This document shows positions 34,641 to 43,900 of a stretch of DNA of 64,000 nt, one piece after another (position 1 is the stretch's first letter; each line of letters starts with the position of its first letter). The notes beneath the pieces were generated by a model. It had not been told where the DNA came from. It made no database searches and worked only from the letters and a program-made list of their open reading frames with translations. This DNA is from Citrobacter freundii ATCC 8090 = MTCC 1658 = NBRC 12681 (GTDB lineage: Bacteria; Pseudomonadota; Gammaproteobacteria; Enterobacterales; Enterobacteriaceae). The stretch spans positions 2,108,001 to 2,172,000 of the forward strand of contig NZ_CP049015.1 of the NCBI RefSeq assembly GCF_011064845.1. The letters run 5' to 3'. The position numbers and the translations under genes are program-made.

Positions 34641-35399
34641 ATGGAACGCGTACTGATTGTGAATGCGGATGATTTTGGCCTGAGTAAAGGACAAAACTAC
34701 GGCATTGTTGAAGCTTGTCGCAATGGTGTTGTCACCTCGACCACGGCGCTGGTTAACGGTGCGGCAATTGACCATGCGGTACAGCTGAGTCGCGACATAC
34801 CTGAACTTGCCGTCGGAATGCACTTTGTTCTGACACTGGGCAGGCCGTTGACGGCAATGCCAGGCCTTACTCGTGACGGGGTACTGGGGAAATGGATCTG
34901 GCAGATGGCGGAGGAAGACACTCTGCCGCTGGATGAAATTTCTCAGGAACTGGCCGCACAGTATCAGCGTTTTATTGACCTGTTCGGGCGGGAGCCGACG
35001 CATCTGGATAGCCATCACCATGTGCATATGTTCCCGCAAATTTTCCCTATCGTAGCAAGGTTTGCTGCCCAGAAGGGGATTGCGTTGCGTATCGATCGTC
35101 AGGCGGTATTCCAGGCGTCTGACTTACCGGAAACCTTACGGACTTCCCAGGGATTCAGCAGCGAGTTTTACGGTGAAGCGATTTCTGAAGCTCTGTTTTT
35201 GCAGACGCTTGATGCGTCAGCCGATCGGGGAGAATCCTCGCTGGAAGTGATGTGTCATCCGGCTTTTATCGATGACATTATTCGTCAAAGTGCCTACTGT
35301 TACCCCCGCTTAACTGAGCTCGACGTGCTGACGTCTTCGTCACTGAAATATGCTATTGCGGAGCGCGGTTATCGTCTTGGCAGTTTTCTAAACGTGTAA
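34641..35399 (+). CDS. chbG: ChbG, chitooligosaccharide monodeacetylase
   Basis: YdjC-family metal-dependent deacetylase that removes one acetyl group from chitobiose-6-phosphate, producing the inducer for ChbR and substrate for ChbF. The 252 residues match. Metal ligands: Asp in NADDFGLS (residues 8-15) and two His in [13 protein letters not shown] near 115-127; a further catalytic His is in MCHPAF. It ends the chb operon before a strong terminator. Confidence 0.96.
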   Translation: MERVLIVNADDFGLSKGQNYGIVEACRNGVVTSTTALVNGAAIDHAVQLSRDIPELAVGMHFVLTLGRPLTAMPGLTRDGVLGKWIWQMAEEDTLPLDEISQELAAQYQRFIDLFGREPTHLDSHHHVHMFPQIFPIVARFAAQKGIALRIDRQAVFQASDLPETLRTSQGFSSEFYGEAISEALFLQTLDASADRGESSLEVMCHPAFIDDIIRQSAYCYPRLTELDVLTSSSLKYAIAERGYRLGSFLNV

Positions 35400-35409
35400 T
35401 TCCTGAGTT

Positions 35410-35437
35410 TGCGGCGCTTGATGCGCCGCATTTTTTT
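35410..35437 (+). terminator. terminator of the chb operon
   Basis: GCGGCGC (35411-35417) and GCGCCGC (35423-35429), extended by T-A at the base, are followed by seven Ts (35431-35437). It sits 11 bases past the chbG stop and its tail reaches the katE stop codon; the hairpin is shared with the end of the katE transcript. Confidence 0.9.
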
Positions 35438-37694
35438 AGGCCGGAATCGTGTCTATTTTTCCGGCGCGTGACCAGACGCGGTGCGCGGTCATCAGCGTCA
35501 GCAGGGTATCCATGAACTGTGTGTCTGCACTGTCCGCTTCCACCACGCCTTCTTCTCCTTCCTTTTTGATATTCAACGTTGCTTTAAACCGACGAGCATC
35601 GCCAGCCAGGGCGATAGGTTTTAAGTGTTTATACGCTTCGAGTAAGTAATATCGGGCATCTCCGTTCATTGCGATATCCGCAATATTCCCACATGGAACA
35701 ATGACTGCATCGACCGTCAGGGATGGCGAACCCGCAAAGGTACCGGCGATTGTCAGAACGGAGCCATCGTCGGCAACCACATTCCCCATTCGGGAATAGA
35801 GCAGTTTGGCATGAACACCTTCGGCCTGTAGGGCTTGCATGATGGCGAGCAGATCGGCCGATTTCACCTGGTCATTAAGTAAAATGGCGACCACACGGCC
35901 CTTAATCTCACCTTGCGCACCTGCATATAAACTGAGTGACGGCGCATTTTTCAAACCGTTGACGTTGGCCGGCGGTATAATTTTGGTTTGTTCCTCAGTG
36001 AGTTCAAAACCCAGATTCCTGGCAACCGCCGTGGCGAGGGCAGTATCAATATGAGCTAACTGTTCGACCACTCTTTCTCTGATATAGGGGCGCGTAACTT
36101 TGCTAAGTTCGAAACTGAATCCGCCGATAATATGCTGCTGTTCAATTGGCGTCTGACTTAGCCAGAACAGACGAGGCTGCGCATAGTATTCGCCGAAAGA
36201 GGGGCTGCGTTCGCGGATTTTGTTTCCTTCAATCCGTTCCTGATACGACTCAAATCCACCGCGTTTTGGCCCCGGAGGTGTTTCACGCGGCCAGTTATCA
36301 TTGATGGAATTCGGTTCATAGTTGGCTGGGTTGGTATCGATGTCCATGCGATGCATGCCGTCACGCTGGAAATTATGATACGGACAGGTTGGGCGATTAA
36401 TTGGGATTTCATGGAAGTTGGGCCCGCCCAGACGACTGATCTGGGTATCGGTATAGGAGAACAAGCGGCCCTGCAACAAGGGATCGTTAGTAAAATCGAT
36501 GCCCGGGACGATGTGTCCGGGATGAAAAGCCACTTGCTCATTTTCGGCGAAAAAATTGTCCGGATTGCGGTTTAGCACCATTTTACCGACGAGTTGTACC
36601 GGGACCAGTTCTTCAGGTATCAATTTCGTTGGATCGAGCAGGTCAAAATCGAACTTGAATTCGTCCTCTTCAGGAATGAGCTGTAGCCCCAGTTCATATT
36701 CCGGATAATCGCCCGCTTCAATCGCCTCCCACAGATCGCGGCGATGAAAGTCGGGATCCCGACCGGTAAGTTTTTGCGCTTCATCCCATACCAGCGAAGC
36801 TTTGCCTGCCAGCGGTTTCCAGTGGAAACGGACAAAGGTGGCTTTCCCTTGCGCATTAATCAACCGAAATGTGTGAATACCAAAGCCTTCCATCGTGCGA
36901 TAGCTGCGCGGAATACCCCGATCGGACATTGCCCATATGACGTTGTGCAACGTTTCAGGCTGTAATGAGACATAATCCCAGAAGGTGTCATGGGCGCTTT
37001 GGCCCTGCGGGATAGCCCAATGCGGCTCCGGTTTAACCGCATGGACGAAATCTGGGAATTTATGGGCATCCTGAATAAAGAAGATGGGAGTATTGTTTCC
37101 CACCAGGTCGAAAATGCCCTCTTCAGTGTAAAACTTGGTCGCAAATCCCCGTATATCTCTGACCGTATCCGCAGAGCCTGCGCCGCCCTGAACCGTAGAG
37201 AATCGGACAAAAACCGGGGTGATTTTATTTTCATCACTCAGAAAGTCCGCTTTCGTCGTCGCGCTGAGACTGGCATAGGGCTGAAAGTAACCGTGAGCGG
37301 CAGAACCTCGGGCATGTACGATCCTCTCCGGGATGCGTTCATGATCAAAATGGGTGATTTTTTCCCGCAGGATGAAGTCTTCCAGCAGAGTTGGCCCACG
37401 GTTTCCGGCGCGCAGAGAGTTTTGATCGTCCGCAATGCGCACGCCCTGATTGGTGGTCAGGGCAAAATCCTCGCTTCCTTTGCGAAAACTGTCCAGCGCG
37501 TTGAGTTTGTCACTTGTGACGTCAGGCGCTTTTAAGCTGCCGGATGTGGTGGGTTGCATGCCTGGTGGCGTGGGTTCAGGCGCTGGCTGATGTGAACCGT
37601 CTGCTGGCGCCAGTGAGTCAAGTCCTGGCTGGGATTCGCTGGCATCATGAACCGGCGCTGAGTGATGGAGTGGGTGCTTATCGTTCTGTGACAT
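35436..37694 (-). CDS. katE: catalase HPII (KatE)
   Basis: Large-subunit monofunctional heme catalase decomposing hydrogen peroxide in stationary phase. The 752 residues compare with 753 in E. coli. Catalytic His is in [14 protein letters not shown] (about 128), Asn in [10 protein letters not shown] (about 201), and the proximal heme Tyr in [14 protein letters not shown] (about 415). A C-terminal flavodoxin-like domain (from about 600) is present, as in HPII. RpoS dependence is known for E. coli. Convergent with chbG. Confidence 0.98.
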   Translation of the reverse strand: MSQNDKHPLHHSAPVHDASESQPGLDSLAPADGSHQPAPEPTPPGMQPTTSGSLKAPDVTSDKLNALDSFRKGSEDFALTTNQGVRIADDQNSLRAGNRGPTLLEDFILREKITHFDHERIPERIVHARGSAAHGYFQPYASLSATTKADFLSDENKITPVFVRFSTVQGGAGSADTVRDIRGFATKFYTEEGIFDLVGNNTPIFFIQDAHKFPDFVHAVKPEPHWAIPQGQSAHDTFWDYVSLQPETLHNVIWAMSDRGIPRSYRTMEGFGIHTFRLINAQGKATFVRFHWKPLAGKASLVWDEAQKLTGRDPDFHRRDLWEAIEAGDYPEYELGLQLIPEEDEFKFDFDLLDPTKLIPEELVPVQLVGKMVLNRNPDNFFAENEQVAFHPGHIVPGIDFTNDPLLQGRLFSYTDTQISRLGGPNFHEIPINRPTCPYHNFQRDGMHRMDIDTNPANYEPNSINDNWPRETPPGPKRGGFESYQERIEGNKIRERSPSFGEYYAQPRLFWLSQTPIEQQHIIGGFSFELSKVTRPYIRERVVEQLAHIDTALATAVARNLGFELTEEQTKIIPPANVNGLKNAPSLSLYAGAQGEIKGRVVAILLNDQVKSADLLAIMQALQAEGVHAKLLYSRMGNVVADDGSVLTIAGTFAGSPSLTVDAVIVPCGNIADIAMNGDARYYLLEAYKHLKPIALAGDARRFKATLNIKKEGEEGVVEADSADTQFMDTLLTLMTAHRVWSRAGKIDTIPA

Positions 37695-37910
37695 TAAACT
37701 CGTCTCCTGTTTTCATCGCTGAAAGGGTCGTTGTTGCTGTCAAAAACTTTAACTATAGACCACTCATTCAGCGGCGCAGGTACAGGCCGATGACGTAAAG
37801 CGCGATGAACCAGGCAAACAGCGCACGCAAGGCAGGACGTCAGGAGGCAAAATCGGCTAAGATAGCGGTTTTCTGATTTTTAGAATTTGTCTTTAGTGAA
37901 GCAACTGATT

Positions 37911-38150
37911 ATGAAACCTCTTCGCCAACAAAATCGTCCGGTTATCAGCTATGTTCCTCGCGTGGAGCCCGCTCCACCAGAGCATGCGATTAAAATGGAT
38001 GCGTTTCGTGACGTATGGATACTGCGCGGAAAATATGTCGCTTTTGTCTTAATGGGGGAGTCGTTTCAACGTTCGCCTGCATTTACGGTCCCGGAATCAG
38101 CGCAGCGCTGGGCTAATCAGGTTCGTCAGGAAAATGAACTGAGCGATTAA
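37911..38150 (+). CDS. cedA: CedA, cell division activator
   Basis: Small basic DNA-binding protein that in E. coli overcomes the division block of over-initiating dnaA(cos) cells and has been reported to bind RNA polymerase. With ATG at 37911 it has 79 residues, starting MKPLRQQNRPV; the frame is open for 8 more codons to a TTG but the conserved N-terminus favours the ATG. The core IKMDAFRDVWILRGKYVAF is the double-stranded beta-sheet DNA-binding region. Followed by a bidirectional terminator. Confidence 0.93.
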   Translation: MKPLRQQNRPVISYVPRVEPAPPEHAIKMDAFRDVWILRGKYVAFVLMGESFQRSPAFTVPESAQRWANQVRQENELSD

Positions 38151-38157
38151 TGGATAT

Positions 38158-38196
38158 AAAAAAACCGCCGGAGCATGATACTCCGGCGGTTTTTTG
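38158..38196. terminator. bidirectional terminator between cedA and tcyP
   Basis: AACCGCCGGAG and CTCCGGCGGTT form an 11-bp perfect stem (38163-38192) with a run of As on the left and a run of Ts on the right, so it is an intrinsic terminator in both directions. It separates the convergent cedA and tcyP. Confidence 0.92.
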
Positions 38197-38213
38197 TTTT
38201 TTAGCTGACAGAC

Positions 38214-39605
38214 TTAGCGATGCGCCAGTTCGGCGTTATCGTCGCTGTCCAGAATAGTTTTATCGGTCTGCTTCAGCCATTGACTGGTCAGCGTACCGGC
38301 AGTCATGGAACCGCTTACGTTCAACGCAGTACGACCCATGTCGATCAGCGGTTCAACGGAGATCAACAGCGCAACCAGCGTGACCGGCAGACCCATAGCA
38401 GGCAGAACGATCAGAGCGGCAAACGTTGCACCGCCACCGACACCCGCAACCCCTGCGGAACTCACGGTCACGATACCAACCAGCGTGGCAATCCACATTG
38501 GGTCCAGCGGGTTGATTCCAACGGTCGGCGCGACCATTACTGCCAGCATTGCCGGGTACAGACCCGCACAACCATTCTGGCCAATCGTGGCGCCAAAAGA
38601 GGCGGCGAAAGAGGCGATGGATTCAGGCACGCCCAGACGACGGGTTTGCGCTTCAACGTTCAGCGGAATTGAGGCTGCGCTGGAACGGCTGGTGAAGGCG
38701 AAAGTCAGCACCGGCCATACCTTACGGAAGTATTTCAGCGGGCTAACGCCGTTAATACCCAAGAGGATCCCGTGAACCACGAACATAATGCCCAGACCGA
38801 GATAAGAGGCCACGACGAAGCTACCCAGCTTAATGATGTCCTGAAGGTTGGAACCGGCAACCACTTTGGTCATCAGTGCCAGAACACCGTACGGCGTCAA
38901 CTGCATCACCAGACGAACCAGCTTCATCACCCAGCTTTGTAGGGTATCGATAGCCGCCAGAACGCGCTCGCCTTTTGGTGCATCATCTTTCAGCAGTTTC
39001 AGTGCGGCTACACCCAGGAATGCTGCGAAGATAACTACGCTGATAATCGACGTCGGGTTGGCGCCAGTCAGATCGGCAAACGGGTTTTTCGGAATAAACG
39101 ACAGCACCAGTTGCGGAACGCTGAGGTCAGCCACTTTGCCAACATAGTTGGTTTCAATCGCGTTCAGACGGGCCGTCTCGGCACCACCTTGCACCAGACC
39201 TTCGGCGGTCAGGCCGAACAGGTTGGTCACCAGAACCCCAACCAGTGCGGCAATCAGCGTGGTAAACAGTAGCGTTCCGATGGTCAGGAAGCTGATTTTA
39301 CCTAACTGAGAGGCATTGTGCAGACGCGCAACGGCGCTGAGAATAGATGCAAATACCAGCGGCATAACAATCATCTGCAGCAACTGGACATAACCGTTGC
39401 CGACAATGTTGAACCACTGTACGGAATCTTTAAGAACCTGGCTGTCGGAACCATAAATGGTGTGCAGGGCAAGGCCGAACACGACACCCATGACCAGACC
39501 GACCAGTACTTTTTTGGCCAGACTCCACTGTTTGTGCCGGGCTTGCGCCAGCACGAACAGCAGCACTATGAACACGATAATGTTCGCGATTAAAGGAAAG
39601 TTCAT
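38214..39605 (-). CDS. tcyP: TcyP (YdjN), L-cystine symporter
   Basis: Inner-membrane sodium/proton-dicarboxylate symporter family (DAACS) protein of 463 residues, the E. coli length; imports L-cystine and some related sulfur compounds. Hydrophobic helices run throughout, with the re-entrant serine-rich loop [14 protein letters not shown] (about 305) and the [12 protein letters not shown] and [15 protein letters not shown] segments typical of the family. Known to be CysB-regulated in E. coli; I did not locate the site. Confidence 0.96.
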   Translation of the reverse strand: MNFPLIANIIVFIVLLFVLAQARHKQWSLAKKVLVGLVMGVVFGLALHTIYGSDSQVLKDSVQWFNIVGNGYVQLLQMIVMPLVFASILSAVARLHNASQLGKISFLTIGTLLFTTLIAALVGVLVTNLFGLTAEGLVQGGAETARLNAIETNYVGKVADLSVPQLVLSFIPKNPFADLTGANPTSIISVVIFAAFLGVAALKLLKDDAPKGERVLAAIDTLQSWVMKLVRLVMQLTPYGVLALMTKVVAGSNLQDIIKLGSFVVASYLGLGIMFVVHGILLGINGVSPLKYFRKVWPVLTFAFTSRSSAASIPLNVEAQTRRLGVPESIASFAASFGATIGQNGCAGLYPAMLAVMVAPTVGINPLDPMWIATLVGIVTVSSAGVAGVGGGATFAALIVLPAMGLPVTLVALLISVEPLIDMGRTALNVSGSMTAGTLTSQWLKQTDKTILDSDDNAELAHR

Positions 39606-39740
39606 CCCCGTTCTCCTGATCTTATTATGCGTATCACCGTTTAAAGGTGATTCTGTTGGCGCAAGATTAGCAGAACTGTGACATGCCTCTTATATTCAAA
39701 TGGAATTGTTTATACCGAAAATGACTTTTTGGCTGATTTA

Positions 39741-40328
39741 TTAGTCAATCTGATGCGTTATGAAACGATTGAACTGCATTTGTAGCGTATTAATCATCTG
39801 CGAAGACCAGCGTACAGCGCTGTTCTCTTGTACGGTCTGCGGCATCCAGATTGCCCATGCGAACAGTGCCATGCACAGAAACCGCTCCAGTTGGTTGCCT
39901 TTTTGCGGCACGAGAATGGGCAGACGAAAACGCCAGCGGCAGGGCCAAAGCAGGGGAACGCCCGCTGGGGTCAGCATATCGGCCAGAATATGGCTGAGAT
40001 AACCGAGAACCATACCTTGTAAGGCATCAGCCGGTATTATCCAGGTGTCCGGGACTTTCAGGTAAAACGTGGTCAGCAGGGCAAAGACTGCAAGCAGGCT
40101 ATGCGTAAACCCGCGATGACCAAATGCCCGGGCAATGGGTTTTGATATCCACTTCAGACGCTGCCCCAGCAGGGATTTGGGATGATCAATATCCGGCAGC
40201 AGGCACGTTAAAATGGCGGAAGGAACAATATGCCACCAGTCACCCTGCGCAAGAATGGGCGTTAGCTCGGCATTCTTGGCAAATACCGCACAGGCAATAG
40301 AAAAAAGAAGGTGGCCTTCCGCCGTCAT
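39741..40328 (-). CDS. ydjM: YdjM, SOS-regulated inner-membrane protein
   Basis: Membrane-bound YdjM-family (DUF457-type) protein with metal-dependent-hydrolase-like motifs: DIDHP (about 46-50), FGHRGFTHSLLA (about 69-80) and HILADMLTPAGVPLLWP (about 113-129). The ATG at 40328 gives 195 residues and the conserved start MTAEGHLLFSIAC; an extra 4 codons upstream start at a weaker codon. Molecular function unknown. A perfect LexA half-site pair lies 17 bases upstream, in line with SOS induction known in E. coli. Confidence 0.93.
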   Translation of the reverse strand: MTAEGHLLFSIACAVFAKNAELTPILAQGDWWHIVPSAILTCLLPDIDHPKSLLGQRLKWISKPIARAFGHRGFTHSLLAVFALLTTFYLKVPDTWIIPADALQGMVLGYLSHILADMLTPAGVPLLWPCRWRFRLPILVPQKGNQLERFLCMALFAWAIWMPQTVQENSAVRWSSQMINTLQMQFNRFITHQID

Positions 40329-40344
40329 GATAAAACCCAATAAA

Positions 40345-40360
40345 CTGTCGATTCATACAG
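40345..40360. promoter_or_regulatory. LexA box of ydjM
   Basis: CTGT-N8-ACAG with exact half-sites (CTGTCGATTCATACAG) 17 bases before the ydjM start, overlapping the likely -10 region TATACT on the minus strand. A further TATACAGTA at 40372-40380 may be part of a second, degenerate box; E. coli ydjM is described with two. Confidence 0.8.
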
Positions 40361-40423
40361 TATAGGGGTTTTATACAGTAGGCGGAAGAGGTGACGTTGT
40401 AACCCTTTGTCACAAGTGCGCCA

Positions 40424-41185
40424 TTACCGCGCCAGCCAACCGCCATCCACGGCTAGCGTATAGCCATGAATATAGTCAGAGGCGGAACTTGCGAGGAATA
40501 CGACCGGGCCTTTCAGATCATTTGGCGTGCCCCAGCGCCCTGCGGGAATACGATCGATAATCTCCTGATTGCGCTCGCTGTCTGCGCGCAGCTGCTGGGT
40601 ATTATTGGTCGCCATATAGCCGGGTGCGATAGCATTGACATTAATTCCTTTGGCCGCCCATTCATTGGCGAGCAGGCGAGTGATGCCCAGTACGCCGCTT
40701 TTTGATGCTGTATAGGAAGGGACGCGGATTCCGCCCTGAAAAGAGAGCATCGAGGCAATGTTAATAATTTTTCCGCCATTGCCCTGAGCCAGAAACTGGC
40801 GCGCCACGGCCTGTGACAGAAAGAAAACAGATTTGAGATTCAGATTCATCACGTCATCCCAATCCTTTTCACTGAAGTCCAGCGCATCCTGACGGCGTAT
40901 GGTTCCCGCATTGTTGACCAGAATATCGATCCGGCCAAACGCCGACACCGATTGTGTCACGATGCTGGTGAGAGCATCTTGTTGGCTGAGGTCGGCCTGA
41001 ATAGCCATAAAACGTCGACCGAGGGCGTTAATTTTCTCTGCGGTTTCATGTGGTATTTTACGATTCACGCCGACTACATCGCAGCCCGCTTCAGCCAGCG
41101 CCACTGCCATACCCTGCCCAAGGCCGGTGTCACATCCAGTGACGATGGCTACTTTACCTTCGAGACGAAAAGCTTCCTGAATCAT
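40424..41185 (-). CDS. KduD-like short-chain dehydrogenase
   Basis: Cytoplasmic SDR of 253 residues, closely similar along its length to E. coli KduD (2-dehydro-3-deoxy-D-gluconate 5-dehydrogenase / 2-deoxy-D-gluconate 3-dehydrogenase). NAD-binding TGCDTGLGQGMA (about 16-27), NNAG (about 91-94) and the catalytic Ser, Tyr-x3-Lys in SMLSFQGG...PSYTASKSG are intact. In E. coli K-12 no such gene occupies this place between ydjM and hxpB. A KdgR-like box 82 bases upstream supports a role in hexuronate or ketogluconate breakdown. No KduI or kinase gene is nearby, so it may work with enzymes encoded elsewhere. I leave the symbol empty because it may be a paralogue rather than kduD itself. Confidence 0.85.
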   Translation of the reverse strand: MIQEAFRLEGKVAIVTGCDTGLGQGMAVALAEAGCDVVGVNRKIPHETAEKINALGRRFMAIQADLSQQDALTSIVTQSVSAFGRIDILVNNAGTIRRQDALDFSEKDWDDVMNLNLKSVFFLSQAVARQFLAQGNGGKIINIASMLSFQGGIRVPSYTASKSGVLGITRLLANEWAAKGINVNAIAPGYMATNNTQQLRADSERNQEIIDRIPAGRWGTPNDLKGPVVFLASSASDYIHGYTLAVDGGWLAR

Positions 41186-41266
41186 GTTTACCTCAACTAT
41201 TTATGTCATTAACGCTTGCTCTATAGGGCAAGGATAGGAGAGGTTAAACAGAAACACAATTAAAAA

Positions 41267-41281
41267 TGAAACGATGTTTTA
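41267..41281. promoter_or_regulatory. KdgR-like operator upstream of the kduD-like gene
   Basis: TGAAACGATGTTTTA, within AATGAAAC-GAT-GTTTTAAAA, fits the KdgR palindrome AATGAAAC-N3-GTTTCATT in all of the left arm and about five of eight positions of the right. It lies 82 bases before the gene start and 52 bases past the hxpB stop. Confidence 0.5.
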
Positions 41282-41332
41282 AAAATAAAAAATCTGAGAG
41301 GGCGGGCAATACGATCATTGCCCGTTACAGGA

Positions 41333-42001
41333 TTAGCCGCGCAGATGAACGGCAGTAAGTTCGGTGAGCGAGGTTAGTTTAACGTCGGCAAGAACGAAGC
41401 GGGGATCGTCCTGATTCTCATGCGCTGGTACGACGATGGAACGCATACGGGCGGCTTTCGAAGCAATCATGCCGTTTACCGAATCTTCCAGTGCTACGCA
41501 GTTTAACGGGTCAATGCCCAGTTTTGTGGCGCAATCGAGATAAACCTGCGGGTGCGGTTTGCTGTAGGGCAGTTTTTCTGCAGAAGCCAACGCGTCGAAG
41601 CTGCTGCGCAGATCAAACATGGTCAGCACTTTTTCCAGCATATGCAGCGGCGAGGCGGATGCCAGTCCTACTTTGATTCCCTGAGATTTGCACAACGCCA
41701 CGGCTTCACGCACACCCGGCAGCAGTGGTTTTGTTTCTTCCACTAACGCAATGGCCCGGGTGATGATGCGCTCGGTGACCTCCTGACGTGAGGGACCGTT
41801 CCACGGTTGCTGCGCAAACCACAAATCGACCACCATATCGATGCGTAAGCCAAGAGTATCGGGAAGTTCATGGCGGCGGGAGATATCAACGCCTAAACTT
41901 GCTATCACATCCAGTTCAGCCTGATCCCAAAGCGGTTCAGAATCGACCAGTAACCCATCCATATCGAAAATTGCAGCAAGAATTTGACGCGGGGTTGACA
42001 T
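41333..42001 (-). CDS. hxpB: HxpB (YniC), HAD sugar-phosphate phosphatase
   Basis: HAD-superfamily phosphatase acting on 2-deoxyglucose-6-phosphate and other hexitol and hexose phosphates. The 222 residues from ATG 42001 equal the E. coli length; the upstream open frame (22 codons) is not conserved. Motif I is FDMDGLLVDSE (about 13-23) with the Asp nucleophile; motif II is GLASASP, motif III includes KPHPQVYLD, and motif IV CVALEDSVNG. AGGAG precedes the start. Divergent from yniB. Confidence 0.96.
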   Translation of the reverse strand: MSTPRQILAAIFDMDGLLVDSEPLWDQAELDVIASLGVDISRRHELPDTLGLRIDMVVDLWFAQQPWNGPSRQEVTERIITRAIALVEETKPLLPGVREAVALCKSQGIKVGLASASPLHMLEKVLTMFDLRSSFDALASAEKLPYSKPHPQVYLDCATKLGIDPLNCVALEDSVNGMIASKAARMRSIVVPAHENQDDPRFVLADVKLTSLTELTAVHLRG

Positions 42002-42168
42002 TACAACCTCTCCTTTACGGTGATAAAAGGGATTAAGAGCCAGTAATAACAGGCTCTGAGCGTTCATTATGGCTAATTCAGCAGTATACCGCCTTTAAAG
42101 ATCAGGCGAAAATGGTTATCAGCGGGTAAACTTAGGCCAAAATGACACGTCTTTATCAAGGGGAACTC

Positions 42169-42705
42169 ATGACGTATCAACAAGCTGGACGCATTGCCGT
42201 CTTGAAAAGGCTGGCGGGATGGGTAATTTTCATTCCCGCGCTGATTTCAACACTGGTTTCTGTACTGAAGTTTATGTATGCGCACAGCGAAAAGCAGGAG
42301 GGAATTAACGCGGTCATGCTCGATTTTGCTCACGTGATGATCGATATGATGCGGGTTAATACACCTTTTCTTAACGTGTTCTGGTATAACTCGCCAACGC
42401 CCGATTTTCAAAGTGGACTGAATCTCGTTTTTTGGCTGATATTCATCCTGATTTTTATCGGTCTGGCGTTGCAGGATTCAGGCGCCAGAATGAGCCGCCA
42501 GGCACGTTTCTTACGCGAAGGCGTTGAGGATCAGCTGATTCTGGAACAGGCAAAAGGCAGTGAAGGATTATCCCGCGAGCAACTTGAGTCGCGAATTGTG
42601 GTACCGCACCATACGATCTTCTTACAAATTTTCCCGCTTTATATTTTGCCGGTGATCGTTATCGTGATCGGCTACTTCTTCTTCTCATTGCTGGGCTTTT
42701 TGTAA
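42169..42705 (+). CDS. yniB: YniB, membrane protein of unknown function
   Basis: Inner-membrane protein of 178 residues, the E. coli length, with three or four hydrophobic helices (about residues 19-38, 87-103 and 155-177). The ATG at 42169 gives the conserved MTYQQAGRIAVLKR; GGGGA precedes it. The loop SGARMSRQARFLREGVEDQLI is well conserved. No known function or recognisable domain beyond the YniB family. Confidence 0.9.
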   Translation: MTYQQAGRIAVLKRLAGWVIFIPALISTLVSVLKFMYAHSEKQEGINAVMLDFAHVMIDMMRVNTPFLNVFWYNSPTPDFQSGLNLVFWLIFILIFIGLALQDSGARMSRQARFLREGVEDQLILEQAKGSEGLSREQLESRIVVPHHTIFLQIFPLYILPVIVIVIGYFFFSLLGFL

Positions 42706-42719
42706 GTGCCGCTCTATCG

Positions 42720-42747
42720 GGCCTGCCATGTTGCGAAACGGCAGGCC
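42720..42747. repeat. REP-like hairpin between yniB and yniA
   Basis: GGCCTGCC (42720-42727) and GGCAGGCC (42740-42747) form an 8-bp stem, followed by TGATAAGCAACGC, a REP-type tail. No T run. It lies between the convergent yniB and yniA and probably marks both transcript ends. Confidence 0.6.
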
Positions 42748-42769
42748 TGATAAGCAACGCGGTACGTAG

Positions 42770-43630
42770 TTAAGCAGCGAGTAATCTATCCAGCGCTTTC
42801 TGCGCCACAACCAGATGCTGTCCTCCGAACAGAATTGCTCGATTCAGCAGCGTATAGAGCTGGTAGATTGGCTGCCTGTCGAGAAAGTCCAGCGGTAGTG
42901 GTGAGACAGACTGGTAACCGTCATAAATTTGCGGCGGCTGATCGATATGTAACGGCAGCATTGCCAGGTCGCACTCTCTGTCCCCCCAGTAGCAGGCAGG
43001 GTCAAAGATGTACGGACCGTTAGGACCGAGGGCGCAGTTCCCGGACCACAAATCACCGTGCAGGAGAGACGGCTGCGGCTGATGAGAAGAGAGACGTTGC
43101 TGGACATGTTCGACGATGGCATCAATATTGCCAAACGCAATGCCTTTTTCAGCGGCGAGTTCCAGTTGCCAGCCTATACGCTGCTCGGCGAAAAAGGTTG
43201 ACCAGCGACGTTGCCAGGTATTGGGCTGCGGTGTGGTAGAGAGCGCGTTATCGAAGTCGAGACCAAACTGAGGCTGGTCGCTCCATTCGTGCAAATGCGC
43301 AAGCTGTTGACCGAGGATAAACGCGTTATGCGCATCAAGCGGACGGGGAGGGAGGAAATCCATCACCAGAAAGCTGTAATCTCTGTCTGCGCCTACTGCC
43401 CAGACTTTCGGTACCGATACAGTTTGACTGCGGGAAAGTAGCTCCAGCTGATCGGCTTCTGCCGTAAAGCCGGTTAACAGCTCTCTTTCATCGCATTTGA
43501 CGAAAAAATCTCGCCCCGCATAGCGTAAATGCCATGCGGCGTGAATCTCTCCGCCGGGCAGTTCATTACGCAGTTCGATTTCGCCTTCACCTAATTGCTC
43601 GCTTAAAAGACGACTGATAGCCTGCCACAT
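42770..43630 (-). CDS. yniA: YniA, fructosamine-kinase-like protein
   Basis: Ketosamine-3-kinase family protein of 286 residues, the E. coli length; relatives phosphorylate glycated amines for deglycation, but YniA's substrate is unsure. The kinase-like catalytic Asp lies in SLLHGDLWSGN (about 194-204) and the metal Asp in YIFDPACYWGDRE (about 211-223). The ATG at 43630 gives MWQAISRLLSEQ; five further upstream codons are open but not conserved. Confidence 0.95.
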   Translation of the reverse strand: MWQAISRLLSEQLGEGEIELRNELPGGEIHAAWHLRYAGRDFFVKCDERELLTGFTAEADQLELLSRSQTVSVPKVWAVGADRDYSFLVMDFLPPRPLDAHNAFILGQQLAHLHEWSDQPQFGLDFDNALSTTPQPNTWQRRWSTFFAEQRIGWQLELAAEKGIAFGNIDAIVEHVQQRLSSHQPQPSLLHGDLWSGNCALGPNGPYIFDPACYWGDRECDLAMLPLHIDQPPQIYDGYQSVSPLPLDFLDRQPIYQLYTLLNRAILFGGQHLVVAQKALDRLLAA

Positions 43631-43683
43631 GATGTCTCTCCCCATGTTGTCTGCCAGATCATAAGGTTAGCGCAAGAATGCGG

Positions 43684-43884
43684 TTAAAAAACACGAACTG
43701 ACGCACACCACGGACGCGTCATCGCTGGAAAGGCACTTAATGTTTGTCGCTCTTTTTCACCCCGTACCGTTGTGGAGACGTCTGACTGCACATGATTCAC
43801 TTCTTTGTAATCACGTGATTTTTTATCATAGTCGCATAACACCCATGCTGACAGTTTTACGCGAGAATCCCCCTTTCTCTTCAA
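43684..43884 (-). CDS. short open frame in the ydiZ position
   Basis: 66-codon open frame, 16 bases after pfkB, beginning at TTG (43884). It occupies the place of ydiZ (96 residues in E. coli) between pfkB and yniA. The translation (KLSAWVLCDYDKK, then VQSDVSTTVRGEKER and ending RPWCASVRVF) looks protein-like, and codon choice is not unusual. I cannot confirm the homology from memory. AAGGGGG lies inside the frame but no ATG or GTG start follows it at a good distance, so the start is doubtful or the N-terminus has been lost. Confidence 0.45.
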   Translation of the reverse strand: MKRKGDSRVKLSAWVLCDYDKKSRDYKEVNHVQSDVSTTVRGEKERQTLSAFPAMTRPWCASVRVF

Positions 43885-43900
43885 AAGAGGGACGGTGTCA

